Shown here piece by piece: positions 7,351-14,815 of a stretch of DNA of 54,381 bases. Under the pieces are notes generated by a model. It saw nothing but the letters and a program-made list of their open reading frames with translations. It was not told where the DNA came from and did no database searches. The DNA comes from Variovorax sp. Root473 (GTDB lineage: Bacteria; Pseudomonadota; Gammaproteobacteria; Burkholderiales; Burkholderiaceae_C). A program made the position numbers and the translations under genes. Where the stretch lies: the NCBI RefSeq assembly GCF_001426505.1, contig NZ_LMEV01000003.1, positions 7,955-62,335 of the forward strand, given 5' to 3'. Each line of letters begins with the position of its first letter. Positions within the stretch are counted from its first letter, which is position 1.

Positions 7351-10300
7351 TCAGTTCTTTTCCCTGCCACTCGGCGCCGCAGCTTCCTCGTTCTGCCCGC
7401 CGGCTCCGCCATCCAGTCGCGCCGCCGCCCTCGCCGCCCCCATCCCCAGCGTCGATTCATCGAACTTGAATCGCAGTCGGATGTAGGCCCCCTTGCTCGT
7501 GTATTCGTTCGCTGTGAGTTCACGGTCTGACAGGCCCACGAAGTTGTAGCCCGCCGAAACCCACAGGTCTTTCATGAGTTGGTAGCCCAGCTCCACACCC
7601 AAGGTCTTCTGCAGGCCACCGCCTTTTCCACGCAGCAGCCCGACCTGCACGCCCAGGTCCCAGTCGTTGTTGAGGTCTTGCGTGTAGCGCGCCTGGAGCA
7701 ACTGCGCCCAATAGGTGCTCTTGAGCACCCCGTCGTCGGCGCGCGACCACTTGGCGGCGTAGCGGCCGTTGATCACGGTGCCGGGCTGCGGGTTGTAGTT
7801 CAGATGGGCCGAGACGATGTCTGCACTGGTGCTGCCGGGCAGGCCACCGCCGCCGTAGCCCGAACCGAAGACGCTCGCCCCGTCGAGTGCGCCGGTGGAA
7901 CTGCCGGTCCCCACCACGCGCTCCGAGCGACGTTCGTAGCGCATCAGTGCGTTCCAGGTGTCGGTGTCCACGGGGCGGTAGGCCAGGCCGATCTGGTGGC
8001 GTGCCAGATGGTGCGCGTTGCCTGCGTTACCGCCCTGCCCTTCGCTGGCGCTCATCACGCTGCGCGCCAGGAGGCTCCACGACGGATCGAGCTTGTAGCC
8101 GAAGCCCGCACTGAACAAGCGCGTGTTCGCATCGTCGCCGCGGCGGCCTTCGAGCACGCCGCTGGCCTTGATGCGCTCGCCGAGGTACTCCGCGCCCGCG
8201 GTGATGGCGGTCGACTCGCCCAGCTCACCTGAGAGGCCGGTGCCGTTGTTGGCACTGTTGCGGTAGCCGCCCAGTTGACGCGTGTGCTCGATGCCCCCTG
8301 TCAGACGCCACTGATCGCTGATGCGCAAAGCGTGGCGTATGCCCGTCGCCGCCTGCGCGGCGCGCCCGTCCAGGCTGTCGGCCAGGCGGTACTCGCTGTA
8401 CACGCGCCCGCCGTCTGCGTAGGCGCTCTCGATGCCGAGGATGCCGACGTTGTTCGACTGCCCCGCACTCAGTTCGTACGGTCCATAGAGGCTGGACACC
8501 AGCTCGTAGCGGCCGTACAGGCGCGTCTTGTCGGTGAGGGCGTAGTTGCCTCCCACGGCGAGCACGTGGCGGTCGGACTTGCGGATGTCCTGCTCGCCTT
8601 CGACGAACACCTGTGCCTGTGGCACGCCCGGCACCTGCGCCGAGAGGCGTGCGCGCACGGTGGTCAGGTCTTCGTCGTTGGAGTTGGCCTGGGTGCCGGC
8701 GTTGGCCGCCGCACCGAGCGCGGTGACGTTGTTGGCGGCCACGCCGCTGCCGAGGTTGCCGCTGTAGGTGGAGATCTGTCCGTAGTCGAAGCCCGAACCA
8801 CTGCCCAGGCCCGCGCCGTTGTGCCCGTGCCGCAGGCCGACCTCGCCCACCAGTTGCTCGCCGAACTTTTTCTGCACGCTCGCGGTGATGCCGCGTCGGC
8901 TGCCGTCGCGCAGCGCGTCTTCGCCGTAGAGCAGTTCGCTGCGCAATGCCGTGGTGGCGTCGAGCCGGTATTCCGCGCGTGCCGAGGCTTCGGTGCGCCC
9001 CGCCGAAAAGCTCGCGCCGGGATTGTCGAAACCGGTGCTGGTCCGGGTTGCGAGCGCGGCCACCACCAGGTCTTCACCCTGGTGACGCAACTCGACGCGG
9101 GCGCCACTGCCCTTGCCGTTCTGGTCGGACTCGGTGTGGACCCATTCGCCGGCGACGGAGGTGTGGTCGCCCAGGCGCGCCACGGCGGTGAGGGCTCCGA
9201 GCTTGCGCCGGTTTTCGGGGTTTTCGTCGATGGATGCCACCACGCCGACCTGCAGGTTCTTGGCCACCTTGAGCTGCACGTCGGCGCCGGCGACGGTGAA
9301 CTTCGGTCCTCCTGCATCGACCTCGTAGGTCACGCGGATGGACTGGGGATTCAGATTCGGATCGACCGACGCGATGGCGCGCGTGAACAGGAGGCGGCGC
9401 GTGAGCGGCTCGATGGTGTAGTCGACGAAACGCGTCACCGTCGAGCGCTGCAGCACCACGTCGGGCTGATTGCGGTCGCGCACGACGATTTCGACCTGCT
9501 CGCTGTTGTCGACGAACTCGCCGCCGTTCGCGCCCAGGTAGTACGGACCCGAGGTGCCGACCGCGCGGAATTCCTCGATCTGCTGCGTCTGCGCGGTGCG
9601 CGAAGCATACGTGGTGGCGCGCACCTCGCCGTCGTCGTACACATGCTTCAGGCCGGTGAGCGAGCGGCTGACCTGGCTCAGGCTGCGCACCTCGGTGCTG
9701 CTGGCGGTGGTGAAGTCGCCGTACAGCAGGTAGGAGCGGTTCTTGTCGATGCGCACGTAGAGCTTCTGCGTGCTCTGGGCGTCGAAGCCCTTCACGGAAG
9801 AGTCGCCGTACACAGGGTAGAACTCGTCGGGACGGATGTCGCGAAAGAGGCGGTCCTTGCGGGTCTTGTCGGAGTCGTAGGCCGCCGTGAGCAGGTACTC
9901 GCCCTTGACGGCCCCCTTGAAGAAGAACGCTGCACGGGCGGCCGCGCGGCGGTTGTTGCCGCCCTCGTCGGCCAGCCCGGAGAGCTCGGCCTCGAAGGCT
10001 GCGCCCGCGGGCATGGCGCCCAGCGGCACGCTGCCGCGCTTCGTGAGGTCGAGCACGCCTTCGACGATGCCCACGCCGATCATGGGGCGCAGCTCGGGAA
10101 GCAATGCAAGACGCGCCTCCTTCACGAAGCTCGCGGCCGTCACGCGCAAGCGGGCGTCGCCGGGCTCACCGGGTGGCAACAGGCGGAACTCCGCCACGCC
10201 ACCGTTCGCGCCGTCCACGAAGACCTGGGTGCCGGGCTCGGAGGGATTCAGGTCTTCGTCGAGCCAGCGACCGCGGTCGGTCTCGAGCGTGAGTTGCGTG

Positions 10301-13300
10301 CGTGCGGTCACCGGCACACCGGCGGCGTCGGTCAGCCGCACCTTCACGACGACGGGCGTGCGCTGGTCGGCCTGCGCCGAAGCGGGCAGGTCGATGTGGA
10401 TGGCGCCGAGCCTGTCAGGCGCGATGACGCTGATCTGTTGTGCGGTGCCACGCGCATTGCCGAAGGGATCGACGGCTTCGAGCGTCAGGCGGTTGGTGCC
10501 GGGCTGCAGCGTGACGCCGATGTACTCCCAGGCACCGATCTGGCGGCTGGCCTGCTCGGTCTTCTTGCCGACGCGGCGTGCATCGATGGCCTGGCCGTTG
10601 ACGCTCAGGCGCAGTTCCAGGCCGGCCTCGCCCTTGACGCGCACATTGAGTGATGTGGAAGGCACGGTGTCGCCGTCTCGCAGATCGATGAAGCCGAGGG
10701 CATTGCTCTCGATGCGAGGCAGCAAGGCTTCGAGGTCGATGGGGCCGGGGGCAGGCTGCGGCAGCAGCGGTGCAGCCACCGACAGCGGAACACCGCGCGA
10801 CAGCTGCATGCCGGCGAAAAGACTGCCCACCGGGGCTGCGGCGGCGGGCGCGGCACTCGCCGCATCGTTCCCTGCCATCGCGCCCAGCGTGCCGCCCTGG
10901 CCGCCCGAAGCCGCGCCGACGAAGCTGCCGAGGGTGGTCGACACCGCAGGCATCGCGATCAACGGCGCCGAAGTGGTCGTGAGGGTGCCGGTGCTGCCGC
11001 CGCCACGCACCTCGCCGCTGGCGGGCAGCGAGCGCAGGTCGCCGACAGGCACGATGCGGCCTTCGGGGTCCAGGCGCATGCGCACCTGGGCTTCGGCCTC
11101 GGTGTCGGGCACGGCGGCAATGGCTGCACGTCGTGCGATGACGTCATTCATCACGCTCGGCGTGTCGCAATTGGCGACGGCGAAGTTGGCCTTGTGGAAT
11201 TCGCCTTTCTTGAGGTCGACAAAGCGGCTGTCGGGGTGCCCGGCATTGCGGTTGTCCAGCACCTCGAGCCGCGCGCCCGGTGGCAATGTCGTCGAATCGA
11301 CGCGCAGCACGTGCGTGACGGGCTTGAGGCCGTACAGGCTCCATTTGCCTTCGACGTCGGTGACGACGTGCGTGCCGTCTTCCATGTACAGGCGCACGCC
11401 GGGCACGCCGATCTCGTCCACGCCCTGCTGGCGGCCGTCGCGGCGGCAATCCATGTAGACCTTGCCGAAGAGGAATGCATCGTCGGAGAACACACCGCCG
11501 GTCACGCGCACGGGCCATTGGGCAAGGTTCGACGACATGGGACCGGAACTGGCGCGCGCGCGATTGATGGCATCGCCGTTGGTGGGCGCACCGACACCGA
11601 CGCGCACGCGGTAGCGCACTGCGATCGACCGGTCGACGCCCAGTGCGACGCCGGGTTCGTTGAAGACGAGCCGGGGGCCGGCCCCCCCCACGGGATCGGC
11701 GGTGCCCGCGCCATTGAGCCGTGCGCTGCCGGCCACGTAGGCAAAACCCGGCGGCAACTGGTCGGCGAGGCTGATGCCGGTGACTGGGAAGCCCGTCTTG
11801 TTGGTCACGACGAGTGCGTAGTCGAGGAAATCACCGAACTCGACCTGTCGCTTGCTGCCCTCCTTGCGCAGCACGAGCCCGAGCACGTTGCCGGGATCAA
11901 GCGGGATGTGGTTGTGCACGACGTCGCAGGCCGCTCCCGACGCATCGACACCGGCCTGGAGCGCGAAGTGGTGCGTGGTCGGCTCGGCACCTTGCGGCGC
12001 CGCTGCCTGGGGAACGATCGCAGCGCAGCGGGCGAAGGTGCCGGGCGTGGCCGGGATGAGTTGCGAAGGCCATGCGTAGGCGCTGCTTGCCGGCGGCGTG
12101 ACGTGCATCGCATAGGTGCAGAGGCCGGCCACGGGCGGGGAAAGGAAGTAGAACTGATAGCCCCCGTCGGCGCCGGTGGTCATCGACAGGCTGCCGTCGG
12201 CATTCACGCGGTAGTTTCCGCTGTCGCCAGCGAACACCTCGGCCAGGACGATGGGTTTGACGGGGCCGTCGGCGCACGACTGGCGGGTGAAGGTGACCAC
12301 GGCGCCAGCGACGGGCTGGCGCGTGACGGCGTTGTAGACGATGCCCTGCGGGTCTGCCAGCATCGACGACACGCTGCTGCTGCTCGCTGCGATCAGACCG
12401 CCCGATGCGGCATTGCCGGCGTTCTGCTCGAAGGCAGCCGCCCAGGCCTTGTTGGTGAAGGGCACGCGAGCGCCGCTGCCGGTCGGTTTGCGGGTCACGC
12501 GCACGGTGAACTCGATCTCTTCACTTTGGCCAGGCGCCAGCGCACGACGGCCATCGGTGAGGCCTAGCACGGCCTGGGTCGGCAGCTTGAGCGGATTGGT
12601 GCTGGCAGCGGCTTCGCGGTCGCAGGCGGCGCGACCCGTGAAGCCCGGCGCCACCTGGAGGATTCCGCGGCGCGCCTTGGGTGGGCCGGTGAGCTCCCAG
12701 GCGGCGACGAGGCCCTCGGGCTTGTCCATGTCGAAGGTGCAATTCAGGTTGTCGATCAATCGCACGTTCGGCGCCGGCGCTGTGCCCGTGTTGTCGATCT
12801 TGAATCGATAGTCGAGTTCGTACACGTCCGGCGCCACACGGCGCGGCAGCGAGGCACTCTTCATGAGCGAAAGCACGGGCAGCGCCAGGGACACGGGCGT
12901 CGGGGAGGTGTCGTTGCCGGGATTGCCGTCGCCATCGGCGTCGGGGTTGCTGCCGTTGACGGAGTCATCGAAAGCGACCGGCGCGCCCCCCATCACGGTG
13001 GCCGCCTGCGCACGCACGGCGCTGAGCAATGTGTCCGCATGGCCCGCGGTGTGAAAGCGCACGTCGAAGCGGAGGGAGAACTGCCCTGCCTCGGGCAGCA
13101 CCGCACCGGGAGCGAGCAGGTCTGACACGGTCGAGGTGCCGTTGAACGCGGGGTTCACGGCAACCGCCGTGCCACTCCCCCCACTCGTGCGGCCGCTCTG
13201 CACATCGACCACTGCCAAGGTGCCAGGCACGATGGTGTACTGGCCAGGACCCGGCACTGTGGCCGTGGTTCGAACACCGAACTGCGCAGCCCCCGGGCCT

Positions 13301-14604
13301 TCGAGAACGTCGGAAACCTGCACGCCGTACAGCGCCGCCGTCCCGTAGTTGCGCACATTGACATCGAACGTGACGGTGGCCGTGCCATCCGGCTGGCCGT
13401 TGGGCCCGCGGTTGATGCGTGCGGCGGAGGCCGCCTTGGCGACACCGATGCGAGCAGGTCCCCGGTTCGGGCCGGGCGCGATGACCACCGTGTTGGAAGA
13501 CGACATCGCCGGGGCCACGCCGTCGTCGTACTGGCTGTGGGCGGTGTTTCGGATGTCGCTCGTGTGATCGGCCTTCACCTGCACCGCGAACTGCATCGCC
13601 ATGGAGGCATTGCGTGCGAGCGGGATGGGCATGCCGATGGCGACCTCGACGGCCCCGCTGTCTTCGGCGGTGCGGTAGCTGAAGTCGGGGTCGCCGGGCA
13701 TGCGGAACAGGCGCTGCGCCCCGGGGGCCGTGCTTTGCAGACTGCCGGCAATGTAGCGGGTGCCAACGGGCACGAGATCGCGCAGCAGCAGCAGGCGACG
13801 GGGGCTGCCGTTGACCATGACCTGCGATCCGGTGGGCGCGGCCGTGCCGGCCGGCTGTGCATCACGCGCGCCGGTGTTGGTGCCAGTGAGGCGAAAGTCG
13901 ATGCGCGTGGTGCCGGGAACGACCGCGCCCTCATGGCTGGCGGACTTGACGAGGGCAAGCACGGCAACGCTACCAACCTCGACGATGTCGCGATTGCTCG
14001 CGCTGATGCCTTGCTGGGCCGTGGTCGCCGCGAGCACCAAGCAGGCGCTGCCGCCAGCCGCGGCAGGAATGGTGCCCTGTGCCAACAGCTCTGCCGTCTC
14101 GCCAGGCTGCAGGGCGAGCGTGCCGCCAGCACCAGGCAGCAGCACCGGGTCGCTGGCGTCGACCGTGCCGTTGTGGTTGCTGTCGCGCGCCACGCGCAGC
14201 GCCGACAGATCGAGTCCGTCGGCCGGACAGCCCGCACCGTCATTGACGAAGCTCAGCGCGTAGCTCGATGCCACGTTCCCGGTGTTGGTGAGCAGATGGC
14301 CCAGCGTGGCGACGGTTCCCGGCGGTCGGATCACACGCTGGTCTTGTGTGAGCAACAACGATTCCACGGACAGGACGGTGGCCGTCACGACGTTGGAGTT
14401 GGCAGTCTCGGTGTGCACCAGGCCGGCGGGCACATAAGTTCCCTTCGCAACGCCGCGGATCATGGTTCCGCCAGGCGGTGGCGCGGCGTGTGCGAACGCC
14501 ATGACGAAAACAAGGCCGAGCACCGCCATCGCGGTGCGTGCGGCCGACATGCCGACACACCATCGGTACGCCCGGACACGCGAAAGAAAAAGAAAAAATG
14601 GCAC
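7351..14604 (-). CDS. Giant DUF11/Ig-like outer-membrane protein with C-terminal beta-barrel (2417 aa)
   Basis: A 2417-residue protein with GTG start at 14604 (GGAAGG 8 nt upstream; ATG 14550 would give a shorter signal peptide, cleaved near AHA-A). Residues about 41-1030 are DUF11/CARDB-like repeats. About 1040-1150 is an SdrD_B/prealbumin-like domain (FGKVYMDCRRDG). About 1290-1530 is Ig-like (FIDLRDGDTVPSTSLNV; DRLGAIHIDLPASA). From about 1550 to 2400 it alternates amphipathic strands (FFFKGAVKGEYLLTAAYDSD, KLYVRIDKNRSYLLYGDF, YGRYELVSSLYGPYEL), closing with AYIRLRFKFDEST. I read this as an outer-membrane beta-barrel. Asp-rich loops (DSNHNGTVDASD, DADGDGNPGND) resemble Ca-binding sites. 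It probably displays or exports the DUF11 partners encoded beside it; that role is inference. Confidence 0.85.
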   Translation of the reverse strand: MPFFLFLSRVRAYRWCVGMSAARTAMAVLGLVFVMAFAHAAPPPGGTMIRGVAKGTYVPAGLVHTETANSNVVTATVLSVESLLLTQDQRVIRPPGTVATLGHLLTNTGNVASSYALSFVNDGAGCPADGLDLSALRVARDSNHNGTVDASDPVLLPGAGGTLALQPGETAELLAQGTIPAAAGGSACLVLAATTAQQGISASNRDIVEVGSVAVLALVKSASHEGAVVPGTTRIDFRLTGTNTGARDAQPAGTAAPTGSQVMVNGSPRRLLLLRDLVPVGTRYIAGSLQSTAPGAQRLFRMPGDPDFSYRTAEDSGAVEVAIGMPIPLARNASMAMQFAVQVKADHTSDIRNTAHSQYDDGVAPAMSSSNTVVIAPGPNRGPARIGVAKAASAARINRGPNGQPDGTATVTFDVNVRNYGTAALYGVQVSDVLEGPGAAQFGVRTTATVPGPGQYTIVPGTLAVVDVQSGRTSGGSGTAVAVNPAFNGTSTVSDLLAPGAVLPEAGQFSLRFDVRFHTAGHADTLLSAVRAQAATVMGGAPVAFDDSVNGSNPDADGDGNPGNDTSPTPVSLALPVLSLMKSASLPRRVAPDVYELDYRFKIDNTGTAPAPNVRLIDNLNCTFDMDKPEGLVAAWELTGPPKARRGILQVAPGFTGRAACDREAAASTNPLKLPTQAVLGLTDGRRALAPGQSEEIEFTVRVTRKPTGSGARVPFTNKAWAAAFEQNAGNAASGGLIAASSSSVSSMLADPQGIVYNAVTRQPVAGAVVTFTRQSCADGPVKPIVLAEVFAGDSGNYRVNADGSLSMTTGADGGYQFYFLSPPVAGLCTYAMHVTPPASSAYAWPSQLIPATPGTFARCAAIVPQAAAPQGAEPTTHHFALQAGVDASGAACDVVHNHIPLDPGNVLGLVLRKEGSKRQVEFGDFLDYALVVTNKTGFPVTGISLADQLPPGFAYVAGSARLNGAGTADPVGGAGPRLVFNEPGVALGVDRSIAVRYRVRVGVGAPTNGDAINRARASSGPMSSNLAQWPVRVTGGVFSDDAFLFGKVYMDCRRDGRQQGVDEIGVPGVRLYMEDGTHVVTDVEGKWSLYGLKPVTHVLRVDSTTLPPGARLEVLDNRNAGHPDSRFVDLKKGEFHKANFAVANCDTPSVMNDVIARRAAIAAVPDTEAEAQVRMRLDPEGRIVPVGDLRSLPASGEVRGGGSTGTLTTTSAPLIAMPAVSTTLGSFVGAASGGQGGTLGAMAGNDAASAAPAAAAPVGSLFAGMQLSRGVPLSVAAPLLPQPAPGPIDLEALLPRIESNALGFIDLRDGDTVPSTSLNVRVKGEAGLELRLSVNGQAIDARRVGKKTEQASRQIGAWEYIGVTLQPGTNRLTLEAVDPFGNARGTAQQISVIAPDRLGAIHIDLPASAQADQRTPVVVKVRLTDAAGVPVTARTQLTLETDRGRWLDEDLNPSEPGTQVFVDGANGGVAEFRLLPPGEPGDARLRVTAASFVKEARLALLPELRPMIGVGIVEGVLDLTKRGSVPLGAMPAGAAFEAELSGLADEGGNNRRAAARAAFFFKGAVKGEYLLTAAYDSDKTRKDRLFRDIRPDEFYPVYGDSSVKGFDAQSTQKLYVRIDKNRSYLLYGDFTTASSTEVRSLSQVSRSLTGLKHVYDDGEVRATTYASRTAQTQQIEEFRAVGTSGPYYLGANGGEFVDNSEQVEIVVRDRNQPDVVLQRSTVTRFVDYTIEPLTRRLLFTRAIASVDPNLNPQSIRVTYEVDAGGPKFTVAGADVQLKVAKNLQVGVVASIDENPENRRKLGALTAVARLGDHTSVAGEWVHTESDQNGKGSGARVELRHQGEDLVVAALATRTSTGFDNPGASFSAGRTEASARAEYRLDATTALRSELLYGEDALRDGSRRGITASVQKKFGEQLVGEVGLRHGHNGAGLGSGSGFDYGQISTYSGNLGSGVAANNVTALGAAANAGTQANSNDEDLTTVRARLSAQVPGVPQAQVFVEGEQDIRKSDRHVLAVGGNYALTDKTRLYGRYELVSSLYGPYELSAGQSNNVGILGIESAYADGGRVYSEYRLADSLDGRAAQAATGIRHALRISDQWRLTGGIEHTRQLGGYRNSANNGTGLSGELGESTAITAGAEYLGERIKASGVLEGRRGDDANTRLFSAGFGYKLDPSWSLLARSVMSASEGQGGNAGNAHHLARHQIGLAYRPVDTDTWNALMRYERRSERVVGTGSSTGALDGASVFGSGYGGGGLPGSTSADIVSAHLNYNPQPGTVINGRYAAKWSRADDGVLKSTYWAQLLQARYTQDLNNDWDLGVQVGLLRGKGGGLQKTLGVELGYQLMKDLWVSAGYNFVGLSDRELTANEYTSKGAYIRLRFKFDESTLGMGAARAAARLDGGAGGQNEEAAAPSGREKN
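11682..11689 (-). repeat. G8 homopolymer inside the barrel gene
   Basis: Eight consecutive C on the plus strand (G8 in the coding strand) about 970 codons into the 2417-residue gene. A one-base slip would truncate the protein before its Ig-like and barrel parts. The tract is in frame in this sequence. Confidence 0.9.
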
Positions 14605-14770
14605 GCCGTCAACCTTCCGTCATGCCTCCCGGTGGAGAGACACGTCAAACACTCGAAAAACTCTTTCCTCTGCCGCCTTGAAGGGCGGCCAGGCTTGGCC
14701 GCATGCAGCCATGAGCGCAAAAGCAGCAGGGGAAACAGGCGAAGCGCCGGGGATGCCCCGGGCCTCGCGG
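14605..14770. other. Intergenic leader of the barrel gene
   Basis: Lies between the terminator of the 969-residue gene and the start of the 2417-residue gene. It holds no ORF I trust. On the minus strand it contains a GGGAGG and a GGAAGG close to the GTG start. There is also a short perfect GGCGG/CCGCC-type dyad near 14680-14710. No clear -35/-10 pair is visible, though a promoter is expected here because a terminator precedes it. Confidence 0.4.
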
Positions 14771-14801
14771 AAAACGGCCGACGGCCTTTACGGCCGCCGG
14801 C
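14771..14801 (-). terminator. Rho-independent terminator after the 969-residue DUF11 gene
   Basis: On the minus strand a 10-bp GC-rich stem (GCCGGCGGCC / GGCCGTCGGC with one G-U pair), loop GTAAA, followed by CGTTTTCC. It begins about 15 nt after the stop codon at 14816. Confidence 0.75.
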
Positions 14802-14815
14802 GACTCTGGGCCGGA

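Noticed and set aside
8275..10653. 792-codon plus-strand ORF opposite the barrel gene
   Set aside because: Shadow frame. The minus strand encodes coherent barrel strands and Ig-like domains.
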